This document shows positions 40,066 through 49,380 of a stretch of 64,000 bases of DNA, piece by piece; within the stretch, counting starts at the first letter, position 1, and every line of letters starts with the position of its first letter. This DNA comes from Halogeometricum sp. S1BR25-6 (GTDB lineage: Archaea > Halobacteriota > Halobacteria > Halobacteriales > Haloferacaceae). The notes beneath the pieces are model-generated. The model did no database searches and was not told where the DNA came from. It worked only from the letters and a program-made list of their open reading frames with translations. The stretch lies in contig NZ_JAMQOP010000003.1 in NCBI RefSeq assembly GCF_031624495.1, positions 434,001 through 498,000 on the forward strand, written 5' to 3'. The position numbers and the translations under genes were made by a program.

Positions 40066-41280
40066 CTACCCCTCGTACCGGGTGATTCCTTCCACCTGCG
40101 AGGCGTCCACGTCCTCGAAGGCGTCGCGGGCGACGACGCGTTTGTGCACCTCGTCGGCGCCGTCGATGAGGCGGAAGGCACGCACGTCCTCGTAGAAGTC
40201 CGCGAGGGGGAGGTCCTTCCCGATGCCGTTACCCCCGCACAGTTGCAGGCAGTCGTCCACTACTTCTTGGACGACGTTCGCGGCGTACGTCTTCGACATC
40301 GAGACGGGGACGCGCGCCTCCTCGCCCCGCGCGATTCGCTCCGCGGCGTCCCGCACCATCGTCCGGACGGCGTGCAGACGCGTCTCCGCCTCCGCGACGG
40401 TGAACCGGACCGACTGCTTCTCGGAGAGATTGCCGCCGAACGCCTCCCGTTTCTCGGTGTAGGCCTTCGCCACCTCCAGCGACCGGGCGGCCATCCCGGT
40501 GTAACGCATGCAGTGGGTCAGGCGCGCCGGGCCGAGTCGCTGCTGGGCGTGCGCGAACCCCTCGTTCTCCTCGCCCAGCAGGTTCTCTTCGGGGACGCGC
40601 ACGCCGTCGTAGCGAATCTCGGCGTGGCTCGACCCGAGCAGGTCGCCGCCGACGTGGGGGATGTCGCGTACGATTTCGACGCCGTCGGCGTCCGCGTCGA
40701 CGAGGAACAGCGAGGTGCCCTCGTACGGGTGCGCCTCCGGGTCCGTGCGCGCCATCACGATGAGGAAATCGGCCTCGCTGCCCTGCGTCGTCCACCACTT
40801 GTGACCGTCGATGACCCACTCGTCGTCCTCCTTCCGCGCCTCCGAGCGGATCATCTTCGGGTCCGACCCGCCGCCCGGCGCGGGTTCGGTCATCGAAAAG
40901 CCCGAGCGCACGTCGCCGGCGACGAGGGGCCGGAGGTACTCCTCTTTCTGCGCCTCGGTGCCGACGAGTTCCAGTGTGTGCATGTTCCCCTCGTCCGGCG
41001 CGCCGACGTGCAGCGCCGGGGGTCCGAGGAGGCTCCGCCCCGCCTCCTCGAACGCCGGGAGCACGTCGCGGAAGTCCAGTCCCTGCCCGCCGTACTCCTC
41101 GGGAATCTGCGGCGCGTACAGGTCCCGCCCGCGCGCCTCCTCGCGAAGGGCCGCTATCTCCTCGTCGGGGACGGGCCCGTCGCCGAGGTAGTCGCGCTCC
41201 ACCGGGATGACGCGGTCGTCGACGAACGCGCGGACCCGCCCCGCGAGTTCGCTCGCCGTCTCCGTGTCGTCGTACTCCAT
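40066..41280 (-). CDS. Acyl-CoA dehydrogenase (ACAD10/11-like context)
   Basis: A 404-aa FAD-dependent acyl-CoA dehydrogenase. IPEEYGGQGLDF, SGFSMTEPAPGGGSDP (FAD and substrate), VIDGHKWWTTQGSEADFLIV, DVRVPEENLLGEENEGF-like strand, and the C-terminal QLCGGNGIGKDLPLADFYED with RLIDGADEVHKRVVARD are all present. GxGGNGIG and the absence of a YEGTS C-terminus place it nearer the ACAD10/11 and long-branched group than short-chain enzymes. It is transcribed divergently from an aminoglycoside-phosphotransferase-like kinase 73 bases away. In mammalian ACAD10 and ACAD11 those two activities are fused and act on 4-hydroxyacyl-CoAs. Electrons pass to ETF. Confidence 0.9.
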   Translation of the reverse strand: MEYDDTETASELAGRVRAFVDDRVIPVERDYLGDGPVPDEEIAALREEARGRDLYAPQIPEEYGGQGLDFRDVLPAFEEAGRSLLGPPALHVGAPDEGNMHTLELVGTEAQKEEYLRPLVAGDVRSGFSMTEPAPGGGSDPKMIRSEARKEDDEWVIDGHKWWTTQGSEADFLIVMARTDPEAHPYEGTSLFLVDADADGVEIVRDIPHVGGDLLGSSHAEIRYDGVRVPEENLLGEENEGFAHAQQRLGPARLTHCMRYTGMAARSLEVAKAYTEKREAFGGNLSEKQSVRFTVAEAETRLHAVRTMVRDAAERIARGEEARVPVSMSKTYAANVVQEVVDDCLQLCGGNGIGKDLPLADFYEDVRAFRLIDGADEVHKRVVARDAFEDVDASQVEGITRYEG

Positions 41281-41353
41281 ACTCTCCTCTGGAAATCGAA
41301 CGGTGTAAATCTATTTCCGCTCCGAACTTATCGTCGGTAACGGGAGTGATGAT
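41281..41353. promoter_or_regulatory. Divergent promoter pair
   Basis: On the minus strand AGATTTACACC (about 41303-41313) is 27 bases before the dehydrogenase ATG; on the plus strand ACTTATCG (41326-41333) is 25 bases before the kinase ATG. Both predict leaderless mRNAs from one 73-bp region, so joint control is likely. Confidence 0.55.
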
Positions 41354-42430
41354 ATGAGCGACGACGGAAACCGCGACGACTACGTCCGGCGACTCGTCGA
41401 CGAGGACGCCCTCCACGCGTACCTCGAAGACGAACTCGGCCCCAAATCGACCTTCGCGGTGGAGCGACACCCCGCGGGCCACTCGAACGAGACGCTGTTC
41501 GTGACGTGGGGCGACCGGGAGTTGGTGCTCCGGCGGCCGCCGCCGGGAGAGACGGCCGAGACGGCCCACGACGTCCTGCGGGAGTACCGCGTGATGGACG
41601 CCCTGCAGCAGACGCCCGTGCCCCTCCCGGAGACGGTGCTGGCCTGCGAGAATCACGATATCGTCGGCAGCGATTTCTACCTCATGTCGCGCGTCGCGGG
41701 CGACGTGCTCCGCGAGGCGGAACCCGAGCGCTTCGGGAATCCCGAGGCGCGCGAACGCGTCGGCTACGAACTCGTGGACACCCTCGCCGCGATTCACGAG
41801 GTGGACCTCGACTCGGTCGGCCTCGCGGAGTTCGGCCGCGCCGAGGGCTACACCCGCCGACAGGTCGACCGCTGGGGAAAACAGCTCGCGTGGGCGTTCG
41901 AGCGGACCAGCGAGGTCCGTCCGGTGCCCGTCCTGCGGGCGGTGGGCGAGTGGTTGGACGAGAACGCGCCCGACGAACACCCCGAGTCACTCGTCCACGG
42001 CGACTACAAACTGGACAACGTGCTGTACGCGCCCGGGACGCCGCCGGACCTCGCGGCCGTCTTCGATTGGGAAATGAGCGCGCTCGGCGACCCGCGCGCG
42101 GACCTCGGGTGGATGCTCTCGTACTGGCGCGACGCCGACGACCCCGAACCCGCGATACCGGAGTTGGAGACGCGGTTCATGGAGCGGGCGGGCTACCCGA
42201 CGCGCCGCGAACTCGTCGACCGGTACGAGGAGCGGACCGGTATCGAGTTCGAGCACCAGCGGTTCTACCGCGCGCTGGCCGTCTACAAACTCGCCGGCCT
42301 CGGAGAGATGTTCTTCCGGCGGTACTTGGAAGGAAACAGCGACGACCCGATGTACCCGAAGATGGAGGCGCGCGTCCCGGCTCTCGGCGACCGGGCGAAG
42401 CGCATCATCGAGGGCGAGGAACCGCTGTAG
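41354..42430 (+). CDS. APH-type phosphotransferase (ACAD10/11 kinase-domain-like)
   Basis: A 358-aa kinase of the APH/choline-kinase fold. SNETLFVTWGDRELVLRRPP is the nucleotide-binding strand pair with the ATP lysine replaced by Arg, LVHGDYKLDNVLY (about residues 215-227) holds the catalytic Asp, and AAVFDWEMSALGDPRADLGW (about 237-256) the metal-binding Asp. This form (HGDYKLDN and DWExxxxGDPxxDL) is that of the N-terminal domain of ACAD10/ACAD11, not of antibiotic-resistance kinases. Together with the divergent acyl-CoA dehydrogenase it suggests phosphorylation of 4-hydroxyacyl-CoA as part of hydroxy-acid breakdown. Confidence 0.88.
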   Translation: MSDDGNRDDYVRRLVDEDALHAYLEDELGPKSTFAVERHPAGHSNETLFVTWGDRELVLRRPPPGETAETAHDVLREYRVMDALQQTPVPLPETVLACENHDIVGSDFYLMSRVAGDVLREAEPERFGNPEARERVGYELVDTLAAIHEVDLDSVGLAEFGRAEGYTRRQVDRWGKQLAWAFERTSEVRPVPVLRAVGEWLDENAPDEHPESLVHGDYKLDNVLYAPGTPPDLAAVFDWEMSALGDPRADLGWMLSYWRDADDPEPAIPELETRFMERAGYPTRRELVDRYEERTGIEFEHQRFYRALAVYKLAGLGEMFFRRYLEGNSDDPMYPKMEARVPALGDRAKRIIEGEEPL

Positions 42431-42456
42431 CGCGCCCGTTCCGTGGGAAACTCGCC

Positions 42457-43227
42457 TCAGACGAGCAGCAACGCCGCGCCGACCGCGGCCGCGAACGCGC
42501 CGATAGCGACGCCGGCGAGCGACTGCCGACTCATCCGCGCCGCCGTCCGGAGGGGCGTCGCGTCCGAGACGACGCTCGGGTCGATGCGCCCCGATTCGTC
42601 CGCGACTCGCCCGACGACGGTGACGCGGTCACCGGGGTCGAGACGGCGTTCGAGATACCGCCGGTCGCCGAGGCCGAACCGCCGGAGGGCGGACGGCGCG
42701 CGCGGCCGAACCGTCCCCGCTCCGCCCGTCTCGGCTCGGTAGTCCCGAATCGGGTCCGGCGGCGCCTCCCTCTCGCCGACGCGGACGCTCGCCGTCCGGT
42801 CGAGGCTGACCACGCTGTCGCCGGCGACGAGATATTCCCCGTCGCCGGCTTCGACGCCGCCGGTTCCGCTCCTGCCGTCGCCGTCACTGCCCCCGGTCTT
42901 CTCGTCGACGACGAACGCGGCCAGGCGCCGGCCGCCGCCCACGCGGACCCACGTCGGGAGGTAGTACGCGCCGAGTCGACGCTCCTCCGCGTCGAACTCG
43001 ACGGCGACGCAATCGCGTCCGGTGAACGGGGCGGTGACAGCGTCGTCGGTCCGCCGGACGGTCCCCTCGACGCGGACTCGCTCGCCGACTCGCGGGTCTC
43101 TCTCGTCCGGTCCGTCGGCGGCGAGGAGGCGGAGCGTCCGGACGGCGTGGCGGGCGCTGACGGCGACGACGCCCAGGCCGACGGCGAGCATCGCGGCGCC
43201 GAACGCCGCCGTCGAATCGAGGTTCAC
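42457..43227 (-). CDS. GIDE/BAM-domain membrane protein
   Basis: A 256-aa protein with an N-terminal helix (about residues 7-27), a long soluble region, and C-terminal hydrophobic helices (about 230-256). The soluble part, with GERVRVEGTVRRTDDAVTAP, FTGRDCVAVEFDAEER, AFVVDEKTG, YLVAGDSVVSL and RYLERRLDPGDRVTVVGRV, matches the plan of the BAM/GIDE domain found between the membrane helices of the mitochondrial E3 ligase MUL1 and in prokaryotic membrane proteins. There is no RING finger, so no ligase activity is implied. It is divergent from the ABC transporter operon. Assignment rests on pattern only. Confidence 0.55.
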   Translation of the reverse strand: MNLDSTAAFGAAMLAVGLGVVAVSARHAVRTLRLLAADGPDERDPRVGERVRVEGTVRRTDDAVTAPFTGRDCVAVEFDAEERRLGAYYLPTWVRVGGGRRLAAFVVDEKTGGSDGDGRSGTGGVEAGDGEYLVAGDSVVSLDRTASVRVGEREAPPDPIRDYRAETGGAGTVRPRAPSALRRFGLGDRRYLERRLDPGDRVTVVGRVADESGRIDPSVVSDATPLRTAARMSRQSLAGVAIGAFAAAVGAALLLV

Positions 43228-43370
43228 GCGCGGTCACCGCCCGTTCGAGTCCGATTCGGGTCCGTCGTGGTGGAGGGCATCGACCCGCAATTCGACTCCC
43301 GGCATCGTGAACCCGGCGACGCAACACATTAGTGACACGTCCGTCTATTCCGAGCAACCGAGCCTTCCTT

Positions 43371-44177
43371 ATGCCCGCTATCGACGCCTCCGACCTCACG
43401 AAGCGCTACGGCGACACCCTCGCGGTCGACGGTCTCTCGCTCTCCGTCCCCGAGGGGACGGTCTACGGCTTCCTCGGCTCGAACGGCGCGGGGAAGACGA
43501 CGACGATGCGGATGCTCACCGGTCTGTCGAAACCTACCGCCGGAACGGCCGCCGTCGGCGGAGCGGTCGTCACCGACCGCGCCGCCCTCCGCCCCAGAAT
43601 CGGCTACATGCCCGAGGAGCCGCCGCTGTACGACCAGGCGACGGCGTTCGAACAGTTGGAGTACGTCGGCGGCCTCCGCGGCATCGACGCCGAGACGGCC
43701 CGGGCGCGCGGGGAGGAACTGTTCGAGGCCCTCGGACTCGACGTCGGCCCCGCGGACCGCATCGACGACTTCTCGAAGGGGATGCGACAGAAAGTCGCGT
43801 ACGCGCAGACGGTGCTGCACGACCCCGCCGTGGTGTTCCTCGACGAACCGACGTCGGGGCTGGACCCTCGCGCGGCCCGGACGCTCCGCGACCGCATCCG
43901 CCGACTCGCCGACGAGGGGACCACGGTGTTCCTCTCGACGCACATCCTGCCCGTCGTCGAGGAGGCGGCCGACGCCGTCGGCATCCTCTACGAGGGGTCG
44001 CTGGTCGCCGAGGGGTCGCCCGACGAACTCGTCGCCCGCGCCGAGGCGGGGGAGGGCGGGACGCTCGAAGACGCCTTCCTCGACGTGACGAGTTCGGACC
44101 CGACCCAGAGCGGTCGGAGTGACGAGGCGACCGAGAACGGCAACGGCCCACGCGAGGAGTCGACGCTCGATGTCTGA
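43371..44177 (+). CDS. ABC transporter ATP-binding protein (ABC-2 type)
   Basis: A 268-aa ATPase. GSNGAGKTTTMRM is Walker A (about residues 36-48), a Q-loop precedes the family-typical MPEEPPLYDQATAFE, DFSKGMRQKVAYAQTVLHDP is the signature, and VVFLDEPTSGLDP the Walker B. LSTHILPVVEEAADAVGIL holds the switch His. It ends in a 50-residue acidic tail. The stop lies inside the permease gene (8-bp overlap), so both subunits are made from one mRNA. DrrA/CcmA-like; substrate unknown. Confidence 0.93.
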   Translation: MPAIDASDLTKRYGDTLAVDGLSLSVPEGTVYGFLGSNGAGKTTTMRMLTGLSKPTAGTAAVGGAVVTDRAALRPRIGYMPEEPPLYDQATAFEQLEYVGGLRGIDAETARARGEELFEALGLDVGPADRIDDFSKGMRQKVAYAQTVLHDPAVVFLDEPTSGLDPRAARTLRDRIRRLADEGTTVFLSTHILPVVEEAADAVGILYEGSLVAEGSPDELVARAEAGEGGTLEDAFLDVTSSDPTQSGRSDEATENGNGPREESTLDV

Positions 44178-45861
44178 GCCCCCGTCCGAACCCGGATGGG
44201 CGCGCAACGCCGTCCGCATCGCTCGCTTCGAGTACCGACGGTCGGTCCGTGGCCTCCGAGAGAGCACGGGGCGGTTCCTACTCACGGTCCTCGGTGCGCT
44301 GTTTCCGACGGCGATGCTCGTCCTGTTCGGCGTGGTGGTCGTGGGGTTCGTCTCCGCCGACTCGGTGCCCGTCTCCGACGGCCTCCGCGGCACCGTCGGG
44401 ATGTTCTGGCTGTTCGGGACGTACCTCGTCGCTCAGCGCGTCGTCTCGACTCGCCCCCGCCCGGAGGCCGAGTCGCTGCTCCTGACCACCGCCTCGACGC
44501 GGAGCATCGCCGTCGGTCTCGCACTCGCCGAGACGCTGCGCTTTCTCAGCTACGTGGCGCTTCCGATACTCGCCGTGTCGGCGCTGCTGACGTACGCGTT
44601 CGGCGCCCTCGCTCCGCTCCTCGTCGTCCCCGTCGTCGCCCTTCTGGCGGTGCTCACCGCCGTCCTCGTCGGGTCGTTAGTCGGCTACGGAACCGCGCTG
44701 CTGCTCGACACCTCGCCGTTCGTCGCCCGGCACAAGACGGCGCTCGGGGTTCCGCTGATTCTGGTCCTCATGGGCGGGTTCTTCGTCGTGCAGGCGCCGG
44801 AACTGGTCGGCCTCGACCGGGGGTCGCTGGCGTGGCTCCCGTCCGGGTGGTTCGCGGACCTCGCGGCCGTGGGGACGCCGTTAGTCGGGTCGACGCTCCG
44901 CGCCGCCGTCGCCGGCGTCGGATCGCTCGTCGTCCTCGTTCTCGGCGGCGTCCTCCTCGAACGGGAGACGGAACGGCTGTGGTTCGGCGACGGACCGGCG
45001 ACGGCTGACGAGAATCACTCCGAGACCGAGACTGGAAGCAAGGCCGAAACTGGAACCGGAACGACCGAGTGGCGCGGGCTAACCGCCGCCGTCTCGCCGT
45101 TCGCCGTCCCCGACTTCGTGGACCTGCCGACGCGCCGCGTGGCCGAGATGTCGCTCCTGCGCGCCCGCCGCGACCCCAAGCGACTCACGTTTCTCCTGAC
45201 GCCGCTGTTCATCTTCTCCGGGTCGCTCGTCGGCGTCATCGAGTCGCTCTCCGAACTGCTGAGCGCGCTCCCGTTTCTCTTGGCGGCGTTCCTCCCGTGG
45301 GTCTTCGGCGCGGCGACGACGCTGAACTTCCTCGGCGACGAGGGGTCGCTCCTGCCGGTGACGCTGGTCGCGGCGACGCCGACGCAGTTCGTCCGCGGCG
45401 TCCTCCTCCCGTGCGTCGTCTACGGGACGCCCCTCGCCGCCGTGCTGACCGCGCTCGCGGCGTTCGCGGGCGGTCGTTCGCCGCTCGCCGCACTGGGACT
45501 CGCGGCCGCCGCGGCGTTCGCGACGCTCGTCGCCGCACCGCTCGGCGTCGCCGTCGGCGCGTACATGCCGCGGTTCGAGGGCGTCAGCGTCGCCCGCAGC
45601 GACGAGGTGCTCCCGCCGCGGACGGGCGCGGTGCTGCTCCACGGCGCCGCCGTCCTCGTCCCGTCGGGCGTGCTCGCGTTGCTCGTCGGCGCGCCGGAAC
45701 TGGCAGACGCGCTCCTCGCACCGCTCGCGTCGTTCGCGTCCGCGGCGCCGGCGCTCTTCAGACTCTCGCTCGCCGCCGCCGTGGCTCTCGTCGGCGCTCT
45801 CGTCGGTCTCACCGGCTACCGAACGGCGCTGCACCGCGTCCGCGGGTTCGACCCGCACTGA
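44170..45861 (+). CDS. ABC-2 type permease
   Basis: A 563-aa membrane protein with about twelve predicted transmembrane segments in two halves, separated by a hydrophilic acidic loop near residues 270-300. It begins RNAVRIARFEYRRSVRGL, a form common in haloarchaeal ABC-2 permeases whose N-terminal helix contacts the ATPase. The length suggests a two-domain (fused) permease. It partners the overlapping ATPase. Export of lipid, peptide or drug is possible; nothing narrows it. Confidence 0.88.
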   Translation: MSEPPSEPGWARNAVRIARFEYRRSVRGLRESTGRFLLTVLGALFPTAMLVLFGVVVVGFVSADSVPVSDGLRGTVGMFWLFGTYLVAQRVVSTRPRPEAESLLLTTASTRSIAVGLALAETLRFLSYVALPILAVSALLTYAFGALAPLLVVPVVALLAVLTAVLVGSLVGYGTALLLDTSPFVARHKTALGVPLILVLMGGFFVVQAPELVGLDRGSLAWLPSGWFADLAAVGTPLVGSTLRAAVAGVGSLVVLVLGGVLLERETERLWFGDGPATADENHSETETGSKAETGTGTTEWRGLTAAVSPFAVPDFVDLPTRRVAEMSLLRARRDPKRLTFLLTPLFIFSGSLVGVIESLSELLSALPFLLAAFLPWVFGAATTLNFLGDEGSLLPVTLVAATPTQFVRGVLLPCVVYGTPLAAVLTALAAFAGGRSPLAALGLAAAAAFATLVAAPLGVAVGAYMPRFEGVSVARSDEVLPPRTGAVLLHGAAVLVPSGVLALLVGAPELADALLAPLASFASAAPALFRLSLAAAVALVGALVGLTGYRTALHRVRGFDPH

Positions 45862-45897
45862 GCGGCGAGCGGACGGCCCCGCGGGCGACGCCCGCCC

Positions 45898-46419
45898 TCA
45901 CTCCTCGGCGTTCATGCGCGCGAACAGTTCCGGGTCGGTGCTGAACTTGAGGACGTTGTGGACGGCGGAGTTCCGCAGGTTCGAGACCACCTTCCCGTGG
46001 CGCTTGTAGAACTCGTGAATCCACTTCGATTGGGCCTGCGAGGACTCGAACATCATCACCGACTTCCACTGGTACTCGCCGTCCGAGAGGAAGTAAAAGA
46101 GGGTGTGCGGGTCGTCGCGGATGTACGTCATCGCGTCGTGCCACGTCTCGGCGAAGTGCTCGGGGTCGAACTTGAACTCGAACAGCGCGAAGGAGTAGTA
46201 CTCCTCGTTGGGCACGATGGCCTCCCGGAAGACGCCCTCCTCGCGCATCCGACGGATGGTCTCCGAGACGGTGACGTGCGACACCTCGATGCCGTGCTCC
46301 TCTGCGAGGATGCGCGTCAGTTCCCGCGAGGAGCGCTGCGGGTCGGCGGCCAACTCGCGCAGGATGACCGTATCGCGGTCCTTGAACGTCCAGTCGGGGG
46401 CGTCGTCGGCGTCATCCAT
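45898..46419 (-). CDS. Winged-helix regulator with Lrp/AsnC-like HTH
   Basis: A 173-aa protein from the ATG at 46419; a GTG three codons upstream is also possible. DWTFKDRDTVILRELAADPQ then SSRELTRILAEEHGIEVSH and TVSETIRRMREEGVFREAI (about residues 8-68) form an Lrp-type HTH and wing. The rest (about 70-170) is an alpha/beta ligand or dimer domain with FALFEFKFDPEHFAETWHD and YQWKSVMMFESSQAQSKWI. It precedes the acyl-CoA dehydrogenase/ligase pair's 3' end on the same strand but is transcribed after it, with an 84-base gap, so it may be co-transcribed and regulate lipid catabolism. Confidence 0.8.
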   Translation of the reverse strand: MDDADDAPDWTFKDRDTVILRELAADPQRSSRELTRILAEEHGIEVSHVTVSETIRRMREEGVFREAIVPNEEYYSFALFEFKFDPEHFAETWHDAMTYIRDDPHTLFYFLSDGEYQWKSVMMFESSQAQSKWIHEFYKRHGKVVSNLRNSAVHNVLKFSTDPELFARMNAEE

Positions 46420-46503
46420 GTCTGTCACCGTGGTTTCCGTCCCGGCCCGTGTCGGTTTCGGTCGCTCCCGCTCGTTCCCCCGAGGCCGCCGCTCGCAATC
46501 TCC

Positions 46504-47649
46504 TCACAGCACACGGTCGGAGATGATGTTCTTCTGAATCTCGCTGGTCCCCTCGTATATCTTCGTGATGCGCGCGTCGCGGTAGAAGCGCTCGGCGGGG
46601 TGGTCGGTGACGAACCCGGCGCCGCCGTGGACCTGCAGACCCTCGTCGGCAACCCCGACGGCGCGTTCGCTGGCGAACAGTTTCGCCATGCTGGCGAACC
46701 GCGCGGCGGTGTCGTCGTCGCCCGCCTCCACCTCCGTCGCCGCGCGGTAGGTGAGCGACCGCGCCGCCTCCACGTTCGTCGCCATCTCGGCCACCTTGTG
46801 GCGAATCGCCTGGTACTCGGCTATCTTCTGTCCGCCCTGCTCGCGTTCGTTCGCGTAGTCGACGGCGGCGTCGACGGCCGCCTGCGCGACGCCGACGGCC
46901 TGCGCCGCCACGCGCGTCCGCCCGTCGGCGAAGAAGTCCATCAGCTGATAGAACCCCTCGTCCTCCTCGCCGATGACGTTCTCCACCGGCACGCGCACGT
47001 CGTCGAGCACGATTTCGGCGAGGTCGGAGGCGCGGATGCCGAGTTTGTTGTCTATCTTCGTCGCCTCGAAGCCCTCGGCGTCGGTCGGCACGAGAAAGGC
47101 CGTGATACCCCGGTGGCCCGCGTCGGGCGTCGTCTTCGCCATCACGACGGCCACGTCCGCGACGGTGCCGTTCGTTATCCACATCTTCGTGCCGTTCAGG
47201 ACGTAGTCGTCGCCGTCGTCGGACTCCTCAGCTTTCGTCTCGATGCCCGCCACGTCCGACCCGTGCGCCGGTTCGGAGATGCAGGAGCAGGTGGCGGTGT
47301 CGCCGGCGGCCACCTTCGGGAGCCACTCCTCTTTCATCCACTCGTCGCCGTACTTCCGGAGCATCGAGGTGCCGAACCCGCGCGAGCCGATTGCGCTGCC
47401 GATGCCGGCGTCGGCCCGCCACAGTTCCTCGGTGACCAGAATCTCCGTCAGCGCGTCCATCCCGGCGCCGCCGTACTCCTCGGGGATGCCGGGCGCGACG
47501 AGGTCGTATCTGGCCGCCTTCTGCACGAGGTCGGACGGGTACTTCTTCTCCTCGTCGTGCTCGCGAGCGACGGGCCGAATCTCCTCCTCGCCGAACTCGC
47601 GCACCGCCTCGCGGACGGCGCGTTGCTCGTCGTTCAGTTGGAAGTTCAT
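46504..47649 (-). CDS. Acyl-CoA dehydrogenase (short/medium-chain type)
   Basis: A 381-aa FAD enzyme. Classic family signatures are CSCISEPAHGSDVAGIET (FAD loop), LNGTKMWITNGTVADVAVVM, DFFADGRTRVAAQAVGVAQ, QVHGGAGFVTDHPAERFYRD and ARITKIYEGTSEIQKNII, where Glu in YEGTSE is the catalytic base position of short- and medium-chain members. The ATG at 47649 overlaps the ligase stop as ATGA, so the ligase and dehydrogenase form one operon: activation then first oxidation of an acyl chain. It differs from the dehydrogenase at 40.1-41.3 kb, which lacks YEGTSE. Confidence 0.93.
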   Translation of the reverse strand: MNFQLNDEQRAVREAVREFGEEEIRPVAREHDEEKKYPSDLVQKAARYDLVAPGIPEEYGGAGMDALTEILVTEELWRADAGIGSAIGSRGFGTSMLRKYGDEWMKEEWLPKVAAGDTATCSCISEPAHGSDVAGIETKAEESDDGDDYVLNGTKMWITNGTVADVAVVMAKTTPDAGHRGITAFLVPTDAEGFEATKIDNKLGIRASDLAEIVLDDVRVPVENVIGEEDEGFYQLMDFFADGRTRVAAQAVGVAQAAVDAAVDYANEREQGGQKIAEYQAIRHKVAEMATNVEAARSLTYRAATEVEAGDDDTAARFASMAKLFASERAVGVADEGLQVHGGAGFVTDHPAERFYRDARITKIYEGTSEIQKNIISDRVL

Positions 47650-49247
47650 CGCTCGCCCTCCGCGCCGTCGTCGGACGGCGTGCCCCCGCCCCCGTCTCGC
47701 TCCCGGAGTTCGAACTTCTGGACCTTCCCGGTCGTCGTCCGCGGCAGTTCGTCGATGAACTCCACCTCGCGGGGGTGTTTGTACTCCGCGAGATTGTCGA
47801 GACAGTACTGCTTGACCTCCTCGGGCGTCACGTCCGCGTCCGGAACGGGGACGACGTACGCCTTCACCGTCTCGCCGCGGCGGTCGTCGGGGATACCGAC
47901 GACGGCGGCGTCGGCGACCTGCGGGTGCTCGAACAGCAGTTCCTCCACCTCGCGCGGGTAGACGTTGTAGCCGCCGGTGACGATCATGTGCTTCGCGCGG
48001 TCGACGACGTAGTAGTAGTCGTCCTCGTCGCGGTAGCCGATGTCGCCGGTGTGGAACCAGCGCTTTCCTTCGTCTTCGGTGAACGCCTCCTCGTTCGCCT
48101 CGGGCAGGCCGTAGTAGCCCTGCATCACGTTCGGCCCGCTGACGACGAGTTCGCCCGTTATCTCGTTGAGGTCGACCGCCTCCTCGTCGACCGGTCCGCG
48201 CTCGACGGGCGGAACGTCCTCGAAGTTCCCGTCGACGATGCGGGCGTCGAGACCGTCCAGCGGTTTGCCGATACTTCCCGGCCGTCGCTCGCCGGGCCGG
48301 TTCGCGTGCGTCACCGGACTCGTCTCCGTCAGCCCGTACCCCTCGTACAGTTCGACGCCGAACACCGTCTCGAAGCGGTTCATCACCTCGATAGGGAGAC
48401 TGCTCCCGCCGGAGTTGACGAAGCGGAGCGAGGAGACGTCGTAGTCGTCGGCGTCCTCGAAGTTCACGAGGTCGTTGAACATCGCGGGCACGCCGTGCAT
48501 GACGGTCAACTGCTCGGCCTCGATGCGCGACAGCGTCGCCTCGGCGTCCCAGGTGGGAAGCGGGTAGTAGCTCCCGCCCTCGAACAGCGTCGACAGCATC
48601 GTGACCGTCATCCCGTAGATGTGGAACAGGGGGAGGACGCCGAGGAACCTGTCGTCCGCCTGCACCCCGTCGGGCAGCAGTTTCGCCGTCGCGCGCGCGT
48701 CCCACGCGAGGTTGTGGTGACTGAGGAGGACGCCCTTCGGCCGCCCCGTCGTCCCCGAGGTGTACGGTTGGACCGCAACGTCGTCGTCGCCGCGTTCGAC
48801 CACGTCCGTCCCCTCGTCGGCGAGGAACTCCTCGAACGGTATCGCCCCCTCCGCCTCCCCGCCGACGCTCACGACGCGTTCGACGCTCGTTTCCTCGCGC
48901 ACGGCGTCCACGAACGGGACGAGGTCCGAGAGGGCGACGACGACCCGCGCCTCGCTGTCGGCCAGGAGGTGCGATATCTCGCGCGCCTTGTACTGCGGGT
49001 TCATCGGGACGACGATGCCGCCCGCGTGGAGCGTTCCGTGGAAGGCGGTGACGAACTGCGGGAGGTTCGGGAGGTAGACGGCCACTCGGTCGCCTGCCTC
49101 GACGCCGTGTTCCGCGAGTCCCGCGGCGAACCGCGAGGTCAGTTCCCACAGTTCTTCGTAACTCCACTCCTCCCCGCGGAACCCCACGGCCGTCCGGTCC
49201 GGATTCGCCTCCGCCGCCGCCGCCACGTCCTGCACCAAGTTTGTCAT
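47646..49247 (-). CDS. Acyl-CoA ligase (AMP-forming)
   Basis: A 533-aa ANL-superfamily enzyme that activates a carboxylate with ATP and CoA. VQPYTSGTTGRPKGVLLSH is the phosphate loop, YEGYGLTETSPVTHAN the acyl-binding A5 motif, WFHTGDIGYRDEDDYYYVVD the A7 ribose Asp, RAKHMIVTGGYNVYPREVE the hinge, and LPRTTTGKVQKFELR the C-terminal lysine. It is closest in form to long- or medium-chain fatty-acyl-CoA ligases. The ATG at 49247 is preferred to a TTG two codons upstream. It overlaps and feeds the following acyl-CoA dehydrogenase. Confidence 0.92.
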   Translation of the reverse strand: MTNLVQDVAAAAEANPDRTAVGFRGEEWSYEELWELTSRFAAGLAEHGVEAGDRVAVYLPNLPQFVTAFHGTLHAGGIVVPMNPQYKAREISHLLADSEARVVVALSDLVPFVDAVREETSVERVVSVGGEAEGAIPFEEFLADEGTDVVERGDDDVAVQPYTSGTTGRPKGVLLSHHNLAWDARATAKLLPDGVQADDRFLGVLPLFHIYGMTVTMLSTLFEGGSYYPLPTWDAEATLSRIEAEQLTVMHGVPAMFNDLVNFEDADDYDVSSLRFVNSGGSSLPIEVMNRFETVFGVELYEGYGLTETSPVTHANRPGERRPGSIGKPLDGLDARIVDGNFEDVPPVERGPVDEEAVDLNEITGELVVSGPNVMQGYYGLPEANEEAFTEDEGKRWFHTGDIGYRDEDDYYYVVDRAKHMIVTGGYNVYPREVEELLFEHPQVADAAVVGIPDDRRGETVKAYVVPVPDADVTPEEVKQYCLDNLAEYKHPREVEFIDELPRTTTGKVQKFELRERDGGGGTPSDDGAEGER

Positions 49248-49380
49248 TGTCAACCGTTCGAATCGTGGGGGAGCGGGGGGCTAAAGTGTTCGGCAGAATA
49301 TTACCGACGGTCAGCGAGACGGCCGATGTAATTTACATCGTTCGACGGGGTTCGGTTTTTTGCTCGCCCGCCGCGGAGAG

